The notes under the pieces: generated by a model
Databases searched by the model: none
What the model saw: only the letters and a program-made list of their open reading frames with translations
What the model was told of the DNA's origin: nothing
DNA from: JBFFSQ01 sp041572275
GTDB lineage: Bacteria > Pseudomonadota > Gammaproteobacteria > SZUA-229
Direction of reading: 5' to 3'
Assembly (NCBI GenBank): GCA_041572275.1
Contig: JBFFSQ010000025.1
Span: forward strand, 1 to 23,058
DNA: 23,058 bases
Shown here: piece after piece, positions 16,093-22,447 of the stretch
Position numbering within the stretch: position 1 is the first letter of the stretch
Layout of the letters: every line of letters begins with the position of its first letter
Position numbers and translations under genes: made by a program

Positions 16093-16701
16093 ATGCTGAT
16101 ATATATTCACGGTTTTAATAGCTCACCTGCTTCATTTAAAGCCAATCTGCTTAGAAAATATGCAGAGTCGATGAATATTGCTCATTGTCTTCATGTCCCC
16201 AAGTTGTCCAATATCCCTTCGATTGCAATCCAGCAACTGGAACAGGCAATTACAGATATATTAGATACATCACTGTCTGAATCGGGATCACCCATATGTC
16301 TCATCGGTAGTTCACTTGGGGGTTATTATGCGACCTGGCTGGCTGAAAAATATGGATTCAGAGCCGTGTTAATCAATCCTGCCGTTAAGCCCTATGAGTT
16401 GTTTGAAGATTTTATTGGAAAAAATGTCAATATTTATACAGGTGAGGAATATGAGCTGACAAAAGAACATATCAAACAGCTTACTCAACTTGAAGTAGAC
16501 ACTATTAGTCACCCCGATCGATATCTATTGATGTTGCAGACCGGCGATGAGGTGCTTGATTATAAAATGGCCATTGATAAATATGCAGCAGTGCCTTCAA
16601 TAGTTGAGGAGGGCGGCAGTCATGAATATATGGGATTTGACCGACATCTTGAAACCGTGCTGGCATTCTGTGGTGTTAACTGTCTAAAATCGTATTCTTA
16701 A
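16093..16701 (+). CDS. YqiA-type alpha/beta-hydrolase esterase
   Basis: This 202-residue cytosolic alpha/beta hydrolase closely resembles E. coli YqiA. It has an N-terminal YIHGFNSSPASFKA oxyanion region, the nucleophile elbow GSSLGG with Ser74, then ATWLAEKYGFRAVLINPAVKPYELF, YTGEEYELTKEHI, the acid in QTGDEVLDY (Asp152 or Asp156), and the catalytic His177 in EEGGSHEYMGF. YqiA hydrolyses short acyl esters and thioesters in vitro; the physiological substrate is unknown. In E. coli it is encoded with cpdA and parE, so the place here between ispF and nagZ is different. The ATG at 16093 is preceded by TTATAT without a strong ribosome site. nagZ begins 20 bases downstream, suggesting co-transcription. 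Confidence 0.9.
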   Translation: MLIYIHGFNSSPASFKANLLRKYAESMNIAHCLHVPKLSNIPSIAIQQLEQAITDILDTSLSESGSPICLIGSSLGGYYATWLAEKYGFRAVLINPAVKPYELFEDFIGKNVNIYTGEEYELTKEHIKQLTQLEVDTISHPDRYLLMLQTGDEVLDYKMAIDKYAAVPSIVEEGGSHEYMGFDRHLETVLAFCGVNCLKSYS

Positions 16702-16720
16702 AATAATAAAGGAAATACCC

Positions 16721-17770
16721 ATGTCATTAGGCCCGGTCATGCTTGACCTGGTGGGGACATCTATTAGCCCCGAAGAACGTGAAATGATGCTCCATCCTCA
16801 AACTGGTGGGGTTATCCTGTTTACGCGAAACTATGAGTCACCCGAACAAATCACCGAGCTGATTCGGGAAATACATCAGTTGCGTTCGCCACATTTAATT
16901 GTCGCTGTAGATCATGAGGGTGGTCGTGTACAACGATTTCGCGAAGGCTTTACGCATATACCTGCCGCTGCCGTTTATGGGCAGCATTATAAATCCAGTC
17001 CGCAGAAGGCTCGTTCACTAGCCCAAAGTTGTGGTTGGCTGATGGCCGCAGAATGTCGTTCAGTGGGCATAGATATGAGTTTTGCGCCTGTACTGGATTT
17101 AGGTCGAGGGATTAGTGGTGTTATTGGTGATCGTGCATTTCACCATAATCCAGATAGTATCGCTGATCTGGCTCATGCTTTTATGCAGGGCATGAACAAT
17201 GCTGGTATGCAGGCGACAGGTAAACATTTTCCCGGTCATGGTTCAATCAAAGAAGACTCCCATGTTGCGCATCCCGTTGATCATCGTAGTTTAAATGAAC
17301 TCATGATGGAAGATATTCGTCCCTTTGAACGCATGATTCATTATGGGATGGCCGCTATCATGCCTGCACATGTTGTTTATCCTAAAGTTGATAACAAACC
17401 AGCAGGTTATTCAGCGATATGGTTAAAACAGATTTTACGTAAACAATTAGGCTTTCAGGGTGTAATCTTCAGTGATGATCTGAGTATGGCTGCCGCGGGA
17501 ATATTATCGGATAATTATGGCGATCGAGCCAAAGCTGCTCTAGAAGCTGGATGCGATATGGTGCTGGTGTGCAACCATCCTGAGGCTGCAGCCCAGGCGC
17601 TTGAGGGACTGGAGGGGTATTCTAATCCAGCATCACAGTTTAGACTGATTCGGATGCATGGCAAGGGGGATATAAGTCGCCAACAGTTATTAGCTTCTGC
17701 TGAGTGGACTGAAGCAGTGGAGGTCATTAAAGGTATTGATCATGAGCCATGGCTGGAGCTGGATGTATAA
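16721..17770 (+). CDS. nagZ: Beta-N-acetylhexosaminidase of peptidoglycan recycling
   Basis: This 349-residue cytosolic family-3 glycoside hydrolase removes GlcNAc from GlcNAc-anhydroMurNAc peptides during cell-wall recycling. In beta-lactamase-inducible species it makes the AmpR ligand. It has VDHEGGRVQRFREGFT (63-78), FAPVLDLGRG, KHFPGHG at 168-174, the Asp179/His181 general acid-base dyad in EDSHVAHP, and VIFSDDLSM with the likely nucleophile Asp252. As in other Gram-negative NagZ proteins, it is single-domain with no signal peptide. AAGGAAA just upstream (16709-16715) is a good ribosome site. In Pseudomonas nagZ sits beside the methylthioinosine phosphorylase gene; here mscS, dsrE-like and hpt intervene. 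Confidence 0.97.
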   Translation: MSLGPVMLDLVGTSISPEEREMMLHPQTGGVILFTRNYESPEQITELIREIHQLRSPHLIVAVDHEGGRVQRFREGFTHIPAAAVYGQHYKSSPQKARSLAQSCGWLMAAECRSVGIDMSFAPVLDLGRGISGVIGDRAFHHNPDSIADLAHAFMQGMNNAGMQATGKHFPGHGSIKEDSHVAHPVDHRSLNELMMEDIRPFERMIHYGMAAIMPAHVVYPKVDNKPAGYSAIWLKQILRKQLGFQGVIFSDDLSMAAAGILSDNYGDRAKAALEAGCDMVLVCNHPEAAAQALEGLEGYSNPASQFRLIRMHGKGDISRQQLLASAEWTEAVEVIKGIDHEPWLELDV

Positions 17771-17809
17771 GCGTGTTGACTAATATACAAAATAAGTCGT
17801 TGAATAATT

Positions 17810-18922
17810 ATGGAAGAAATTAAAATACTATTTGAAGAATATAACCTTGCCAATGCCTGGATAGCCCAGGTGTTTTTGGTGGTGCTGGCGTCACTCATCA
17901 TCAATTTATTTCAGAAGCACATACTGAACAAGCTGCATATCAAGTTTCAACGAACAGCCAATAGCTGGGATGACTTGTTTGTACAATCATTGCAGCGACC
18001 ACTGACATTCTTGATCTGGCTTCTGGGTATCAGCTTCGCAGCAGAAATCGCTCAACAACAGAGTGAAGCGGTCATTTTTTCGGCGATCGGCCCTATACGT
18101 GATGTTGGGGTCATTATTATCCTGGTCATGTTTTTACTTAACTTGATTAAGGGCACTGAACAAATTCTGATCGATCGTGAATCGGAAGCCGCTGAGAAAG
18201 ATTTTGATAAGCACACGGTTGAAGCTCTCGGTAAGTTGCTTCGTGCCTCCGTGTTGATTACGAGTGCATTGGTGATGCTGCAAACTCTTGGTTATAGCAT
18301 TTCAGGGGTACTTGCCTTTGGTGGTATTGGAGGTATTGCTGTTGGTTTTGCTGCCAAAGATATGCTGGCAAATTTTTTTGGTGGCCTGATTATTTATCTT
18401 GATCGTCCATTTAAAATTGGTGACTGGATCAGGTCCAATGACCGGAATATTGAAGGTACCGTTGAGCACATTGGATGGCGGCTGACACGTATCCGTACCT
18501 TTGATAAGCGACCACTCTATGTGCCGAATTCAGTATTTAGCAACATAGCTGTTGAAAATCCATCACGTATGACGAATCGAAGAATTTATGAAACTATCGG
18601 TATTCGTTATAACGATGTGGATAAAATGGCGGCTATTGTCAACGATGTAAAAGCAATGTTAATCGCACATCCTGATATCGATACTTCACAAACACTGATC
18701 GTGAACTTTAATAGCTTTGCCGCATCATCAATTGACTTTTTTATTTATACATTTACACGCACTACTGAGTGGGTCATGTTTCATGAAATCAAACAGGATG
18801 TATTGTTAAAAATAGCCAATATTATTGGTCAACATGGAGCTGAAATTGCGTTTCCAACATCAACAGTGCACGTACAGAGTCTACCTGTTTCACCGGAACC
18901 GGAAATAGCAAATAATGGCTGA
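17810..18922 (+). CDS. MscS-family mechanosensitive channel
   Basis: This 370-residue inner-membrane protein has about five hydrophobic segments (roughly 16-34, 65-80, 97-115, 143-160 and 164-195), two more than E. coli MscS. The pore helix is well formed: GVLAFGGIGGIAVGFAAKD packs Gly and Ala like MscS TM3, followed by FGGLIIYLDRPFKIGDWI and a beta domain with YVPNSVFSNIAVENPSRM. The C-terminal alpha/beta domain ends near residue 355. Such channels release osmolytes on hypo-osmotic shock. The gene follows nagZ by 39 bases and overlaps the dsrE-like gene by eight bases, so the two are probably co-translated. The subfamily is uncertain. Confidence 0.92.
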   Translation: MEEIKILFEEYNLANAWIAQVFLVVLASLIINLFQKHILNKLHIKFQRTANSWDDLFVQSLQRPLTFLIWLLGISFAAEIAQQQSEAVIFSAIGPIRDVGVIIILVMFLLNLIKGTEQILIDRESEAAEKDFDKHTVEALGKLLRASVLITSALVMLQTLGYSISGVLAFGGIGGIAVGFAAKDMLANFFGGLIIYLDRPFKIGDWIRSNDRNIEGTVEHIGWRLTRIRTFDKRPLYVPNSVFSNIAVENPSRMTNRRIYETIGIRYNDVDKMAAIVNDVKAMLIAHPDIDTSQTLIVNFNSFAASSIDFFIYTFTRTTEWVMFHEIKQDVLLKIANIIGQHGAEIAFPTSTVHVQSLPVSPEPEIANNG

Positions 18923-19280
18923 TAAATTATTAATTGTGCTTGCTAATTCTGAGCTGTCAAATCCTGTAGAATTGGCGCCGCCACTCTTACAGGCCACTGT
19001 TGCAGCAGCCATGGAGTATGAAGTTGAAGTGCTATTCACTGGTCAGGCTGGACAGTTAGCTAAAGTCGGGGTAGCTGAGCAGCTGATGGTGAATATCGCT
19101 GATCAGAAATCAGCCTATGACTATATTCAAGCAGCCAGGCAGGCTGGTGTTATATTCAAACTATGTACCCCTGTTTTTGATAGTGATGATGATCTGCTAG
19201 TTGAAATTGACGAAACAGTCGGCAGTGCTTACATGATTACAGAATCAATGGATGACAGCGTAGTCACTTTTACTTATTGA
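18915..19280 (+). CDS. DsrE-fold protein
   Basis: This 121-residue soluble protein has the DsrE/DsrF-like alternating strand-helix pattern: KLLIVLANSE, then PPLLQATVAAAMEYEVEVLFTGQAGQL, then AYDYIQAARQAGVIFKLCTPVFD. It keeps a single cysteine, Cys84 in FKLCTPVF, at the place where family members carry a sulfur-handling cysteine. No reducing partner or dsr gene is in the window, so a role in sulfur relay is inference only. The start overlaps mscS by eight bases and the stop is eight bases before my chosen hpt start. This genetic linkage to a channel is unusual. Confidence 0.78.
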   Translation: MADKLLIVLANSELSNPVELAPPLLQATVAAAMEYEVEVLFTGQAGQLAKVGVAEQLMVNIADQKSAYDYIQAARQAGVIFKLCTPVFDSDDDLLVEIDETVGSAYMITESMDDSVVTFTY

Positions 19281-19288
19281 GAATGAAT

Positions 19289-19861
19289 ATGACTGTATCT
19301 ATCGAGCAGGCTCAACACGTGCTGGAAACAGCTGAATTGCTTTATACTGGTTCTGAAATTGAGGCGGCACTTGATGATCTGGCTGACAAAATAAATCATG
19401 CAGTTAAAGACATACAGAATGATCAGCCAGTGATCGTGATCAGTGTCATGAATGGCGGCATGGTCATTACTGGACAGTTGATCACGCGTCTGGATTTTCC
19501 ATTACAGGTGGATTTTATTCATGCAACACGCTATCGCAACCAAACCATGGGCGGAGAGCTTGAATGGAAAGTGGAGCCTCACCAATCAATCCAAGGACGA
19601 AACCTGATTATTCTCGATGATATTCTGGATGAAGGCTATACGCTCGATGCTGTGGTTAAATATTGTTACGAAAAAGGGGCTGCTCATGTCATGCCCGCGG
19701 TACTTGTCGAGAAGAAGCATGAACGTAGAAAACCTGGTGTCAGCTGTGATTTTATTGGCCTGGAGGTCGAAGATCGCTATGTTTTCGGTTTTGGTATGGA
19801 TTACAAAGGCTATCACAGAAATGTTGATGCTATCTATGCGGTTTCTGATCAGTTTCTATAA
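19289..19861 (+). CDS. hpt: Hypoxanthine-guanine phosphoribosyltransferase
   Basis: This 190-residue cytosolic enzyme uses PRPP to convert hypoxanthine (or guanine) to IMP (or GMP). It contains VISVMNGGMVITGQL (49-63), the flexible-loop region HATRYRNQTMGG, the PRPP motif LIILDDILDEGYTL at residues 106-119 and a DFIGLEVEDRYVFGFGMDYKGYHRN end that closely resembles Pseudomonas Hpt. Possible starts are TTG 19277, ATG 19283 and ATG 19289. I use 19289 because GAGA (19279-19282) is suitably spaced and the family usually starts close by, but 19283 is possible. It is followed after 26 bases by the gene for the enzyme that produces hypoxanthine from methylthioinosine. Confidence 0.94.
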   Translation: MTVSIEQAQHVLETAELLYTGSEIEAALDDLADKINHAVKDIQNDQPVIVISVMNGGMVITGQLITRLDFPLQVDFIHATRYRNQTMGGELEWKVEPHQSIQGRNLIILDDILDEGYTLDAVVKYCYEKGAAHVMPAVLVEKKHERRKPGVSCDFIGLEVEDRYVFGFGMDYKGYHRNVDAIYAVSDQFL

Positions 19862-19887
19862 CGTATGTGTAAATTTAAGGTAGCTCC

Positions 19888-20649
19888 ATGTCTCTTACAG
19901 CAATAATTGGTGGCACAGGTTTGACCGAGCTCAAAGATCTCGATATTACCTATCGTGAAATGGTCTCGACGCCATTTGGGCCACCTTCCGGGCCATTGCT
20001 ATTTGGCACCATAGGTGATCAGGATGTTGTTTTTCTGGCACGTCATGGATATCGACACACGATTCCACCTCATAAGGTTAATTATCGAGCCAATATCTGG
20101 GCACTCAATGAAGCTGGTGTTCACAGCATCACTGCCGTTGCAGCGGTTGGGGGTATAACTGTAAAGATGAGCCCGGGACAGATTGTCATACCGGACCAGA
20201 TAATTGATTACACCTATGGTCGTTCGCAAACATTTTTTGAAGATGATTTGAGTGAGGTAACTCATATTGACTTTAGTCAGCCCTATGACTCTGGATTAAG
20301 GCAAATTTTACTCTCAAATGGACAACAACTTGGGCTCGAAATGGTTGATGGTGGTGTTTATGGCGCAACGCAGGGGCCACGACTTGAAACAGCTGCCGAG
20401 ATTCTGCGTTTAGAACGTGATGGTTGCGATATTGTTGGTATGACCGGTATGCCAGAGGCCTGTTTAGCGCGTGAACTGGATATCAAGTATGCCGCTTGTG
20501 CACTGGTGGTTAACTGGGCAGCCGGTAAGGATGGGGATAATATCATTACCCTGGCAGAGATGGAAAAATATCTCAATACAGGGATGGAACAGGTGCGAAA
20601 ACTACTGGAATTAGCCTTACCTGCAATCCAGCGGGGAAATTCAGTCTAA
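19888..20649 (+). CDS. mtiP: S-methyl-5'-thioinosine phosphorylase
   Basis: This 253-residue member of the PNP/MTAP family splits methylthioinosine with phosphate to hypoxanthine and methylthioribose 1-phosphate. Phosphate-binding GGTG (8-11) and ARHG (51-54), the HKVNYRANIWAL segment, VYGATQGPRLETAAEI, and GMTGMPEACLARELDI (184-199) are all present. Human MTAP has Asp contacting the adenine; here the corresponding region reads VVNWAAG with Asn209, as in Pseudomonas aeruginosa PA3004, which favours 6-oxopurines. This is why I call MTI rather than MTA phosphorylase. It would serve the polyamine-synthesis by-product after deamination of MTA. The neighbouring Hpt can use the hypoxanthine. The ribosome site is weak: AAGGTAG at 19877-19883. 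Confidence 0.9.
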   Translation: MSLTAIIGGTGLTELKDLDITYREMVSTPFGPPSGPLLFGTIGDQDVVFLARHGYRHTIPPHKVNYRANIWALNEAGVHSITAVAAVGGITVKMSPGQIVIPDQIIDYTYGRSQTFFEDDLSEVTHIDFSQPYDSGLRQILLSNGQQLGLEMVDGGVYGATQGPRLETAAEILRLERDGCDIVGMTGMPEACLARELDIKYAACALVVNWAAGKDGDNIITLAEMEKYLNTGMEQVRKLLELALPAIQRGNSV

Positions 20650-20695
20650 AATCCTCGAAACTGTGATCGACTAGCCCGCTCTTGCTAGAAATAAT

Positions 20696-20724
20696 CTGAA
20701 AAAGATTGATTCTTGTTATAAAAT
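20696..20724 (+). promoter_or_regulatory. Possible promoter before the membrane methyltransferase gene
   Basis: CTGAAA (20696-20701) and TAAAAT (20719-20724) are 17 bases apart in the 107-base gap after the phosphorylase gene. A small inverted repeat CTAGC-N8-GCTAG (20671-20688) precedes it and lacks a T tract. The call rests on spacing alone. Confidence 0.3.
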
Positions 20725-20756
20725 ATCGGCGCAAATTTAACTATTCAGGTTTATAC

Positions 20757-21344
20757 ATGTCACGGTCACGCGCAGATTCAGTATCAGATGCACAAGGTAT
20801 CACGAAATTAATCCTTAAACTTCGCTACAACGAGCCTTCTAGACAATGGTTCGCTGTATTGTTTGTGCTTCTGGTTAGTCTATTAGGTCAGCCTCAAGAG
20901 ACCTTACTCTATATTGGTACAGCCATCGCCATTGTCGGCATGGTAGTACGGATGTGGGCAGCAGGTTATGTTATGAAAAATAAGGAACTGGCAACCACCG
21001 GTCCCTATGCGTATGTCCGACATCCACTGTATGTAGGTAATATTTTATTACTTGTGGCGTTTTCTTTAGCATCGTCCTTGTGGTGGTCTTTCTTGCTGAT
21101 GGCCTTCCTGCTCTGGTTCTATTATCCGCCCACCATCTCCTATGAAGATAATAAGCTGCATAATATATTTGGTGAGGATTGGGAGAACTGGAGTAAAGAT
21201 ATAAACGCACTGATTCCTACCTTCGGTAAAAAAGCCGGTACCGCCAAAAGTGACTGGTCATTCAAGAAAAGTCTTATGCAAAATGGTGAACCTGTCATCG
21301 TTGTGTATCTGATCTGGTGCCTATACCTGCTGTACACAAAATAG
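20757..21344 (+). CDS. Membrane methyltransferase, isoprenylcysteine-carboxymethyltransferase-like
   Basis: This 195-residue membrane protein has hydrophobic segments at about 31-45, 50-68 and 93-125. It has the SAM-binding motif of the ICMT/PEMT superfamily, ATTGPYAYVRHPLYVGN (79-95), with the core RHP at 88-90. A conserved DNKLHNIFGEDWENW-type stretch follows, as in bacterial ICMT-like proteins. Bacterial relatives methylate lipids or other unidentified acceptors; the substrate here is unknown. The reading frame opens earlier at 20706, but I take the ATG at 20757 because the upstream residues look like intergenic sequence and cover the likely promoter. A kinase-like gene follows 13 bases later. 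A C-terminal hydrophobic stretch, VIVVYLIWCLYLLY, suggests a last membrane helix. Confidence 0.85.
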   Translation: MSRSRADSVSDAQGITKLILKLRYNEPSRQWFAVLFVLLVSLLGQPQETLLYIGTAIAIVGMVVRMWAAGYVMKNKELATTGPYAYVRHPLYVGNILLLVAFSLASSLWWSFLLMAFLLWFYYPPTISYEDNKLHNIFGEDWENWSKDINALIPTFGKKAGTAKSDWSFKKSLMQNGEPVIVVYLIWCLYLLYTK

Positions 21345-21357
21345 CATCTTATCACTG

Positions 21358-22044
21358 ATGTTTGCAGGGTTAACTGGCATTACAGAAGCCGGGCTGAAAC
21401 AATGGATTGAAGACAGCCTGGCAAACCATACCAATATTCTTGCTGCAGGCTATCAAGGCCAAACTCTCGAATATCAAGATGCTAGCCATCACCTGGTTAT
21501 CAAGGTACCTCATGGTCGAGGCCTGTTGAAGCAATTTCACATTTCGATGCTCAGGCATGAAAATCAAGTTTATCAGCACCTGTCAAAATTTCCGGCTATA
21601 CCTGGCTGTTATGGACTAGTTGATAACCAGTATCTGGTTCTTGAATTTATCCAGGGTCAGCCATTTCGCAGCCAGCGGCCTGAGGATGAGGTGCTTTTTT
21701 TTAAAACCTTTCTACAAAACATCCATGACATGCATGAGATGGGGGTTGCGCATTTTGATCTTAAAAAAAGAGATAATTTACTGGTAATCGATGGTAAAAC
21801 GCCGTGTTTGATAGACTTTGGTGCCGCTATTATACAAAAACAAGGCTTTCATCCACTAAATGCATTGTTATTCAATATGGCATCCAGGTTTGATTACAAT
21901 GCCTGGATTAAGCTTAAATATAATAATCAGTTTCAATTGATCAGTGAAGAAGATCGCCAATATTACAGTAAGACCAAAACAGAAATTGTTTCGAGGAAAA
22001 TCAAGCGCTTCTATAAGGATAGAGTCTTAAAGTTATTCAAATAG
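21358..22044 (+). CDS. Small protein-kinase-fold protein (LPS kinase/RIO-like)
   Basis: This 228-residue protein keeps a compact kinase core: VIKV with the likely ATP lysine Lys49, Glu68 in RHENQVY, LVLEFIQG hinge (93-100), a catalytic loop HFDLKKRDN at 132-140 (Asp134) and metal-binding DFG at 153-155. The loop has one residue more between Asp and Asn than the usual HRDLKPEN, and a basic KKR. After DFG only about 73 residues remain, rich in basic residues (SRKIKRFYKDRVLKLFK), so a full C-lobe is absent, as in lipopolysaccharide and RIO-like small kinases. Substrates could be a sugar of LPS, a lipid or a protein. It is 13 bases from the membrane methyltransferase gene and followed by a terminator. 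Confidence 0.8.
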   Translation: MFAGLTGITEAGLKQWIEDSLANHTNILAAGYQGQTLEYQDASHHLVIKVPHGRGLLKQFHISMLRHENQVYQHLSKFPAIPGCYGLVDNQYLVLEFIQGQPFRSQRPEDEVLFFKTFLQNIHDMHEMGVAHFDLKKRDNLLVIDGKTPCLIDFGAAIIQKQGFHPLNALLFNMASRFDYNAWIKLKYNNQFQLISEEDRQYYSKTKTEIVSRKIKRFYKDRVLKLFK

Positions 22045-22077
22045 AATAGTGGAGTTGGCGTTAGAGCAGGTTACATA

Positions 22078-22110
22078 AAAAAAAGCGGCTTTTAAGCCGC
22101 CTTTTTTTTT
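22078..22110. terminator. Bidirectional rho-independent terminator
   Basis: A GC-rich hairpin (GCGGCT at 22085-22090 with AGCCGC at 22095-22100, loop TTTA) is flanked by A-rich sequence (22078-22084) and a nine-T run (22102-22110). It can therefore terminate both the rightward kinase-like gene (stop at 22044) and the leftward DUF2892 gene (stop at 22117). Confidence 0.92.
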
Positions 22111-22116
22111 GGGTTT

Positions 22117-22320
22117 TTATTCGAAAGCCTGTCCAGGCTTCATTCCCATGGCTTTGAGAATTTTGACTAATGGGCAAAAGCCAGTGAATGATGCCTGCAG
22201 GATATTGGCTCCCACAAATGCTGTAAACCATAACCAGTTAATATTATGGAGCTGAGAGAGTGCTAGACTTAAGAGAATCATAGCGCCGGCGAAAGCCATA
22301 ACTGCACGATCAAGTGTCAT
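22117..22320 (-). CDS. DUF2892 (YgaP-type) small inner-membrane protein
   Basis: This 67-residue membrane protein begins with the short conserved stretch LDRAVMAFAGAMILLSLAL. A second hydrophobic helix WLWFTAFVGANILQASF follows and ends in GFCPLVKILKAMGMKPG. This FCP...L(G) pattern is typical of the membrane part of YgaP (DUF2892), here without a rhodanese domain. It is likely a two-helix protein with the Cys on one face of the membrane; its function is not known. GAGG precedes the ATG with six bases of spacing, and a good TTGCAG/TATATT promoter lies upstream. Confidence 0.85.
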   Translation of the reverse strand: MTLDRAVMAFAGAMILLSLALSQLHNINWLWFTAFVGANILQASFTGFCPLVKILKAMGMKPGQAFE

Positions 22321-22350
22321 AAAAAACCTCGTTTATAATAAATTTCAGGT

Positions 22351-22370
22351 GGCAATATATATGAGTTGCC
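22351..22370. repeat. Inverted repeat GGCAA-N10-TTGCC over the promoter
   Basis: A perfect five-base inverted repeat, GGCAA (22351-22355) and TTGCC (22366-22370), covers the -10 and part of the spacer of the DUF2892 promoter. The 15-base centre-to-centre distance would suit a dimeric regulator. It is short, so chance is possible. Confidence 0.35.
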
Positions 22371-22383
22371 TATTTTACTGCAA
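22354..22383 (-). promoter_or_regulatory. Promoter of the DUF2892 gene
   Basis: On the minus strand, TTGCAG (22383-22378) and TATATT (22359-22354) are separated by 18 bases, with a start expected about 27 bases before the ATG. The -10 and spacer overlap an inverted repeat GGCAA-N10-TTGCC (22351-22370), which could be an operator. Confidence 0.45.
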
Positions 22384-22398
22384 GATGAATGACCATGA

Positions 22399-22429
22399 AT
22401 TCTGCATAAAATTCTAAAAAAAGCAGAAT
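22399..22429. repeat. Inverted repeat ATTCTGC-N17-GCAGAAT in the gap after hflD
   Basis: A perfect seven-base inverted repeat (22399-22405 and 22423-22429) encloses a 17-base AT-rich centre. It lies just after the hflD stop (22448) and before the DUF2892 promoter. There is no T tract following the stem in the hflD direction, so it is a poor intrinsic terminator; it may be an operator or an mRNA 3'-end hairpin. Confidence 0.4.
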
Positions 22430-22447
22430 AACCATTACATATTATGA

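Noticed and set aside
20671..20688. CTAGC-N8-GCTAG as a terminator after the phosphorylase gene
   Set aside because: The stem is only five base pairs and no T tract follows.
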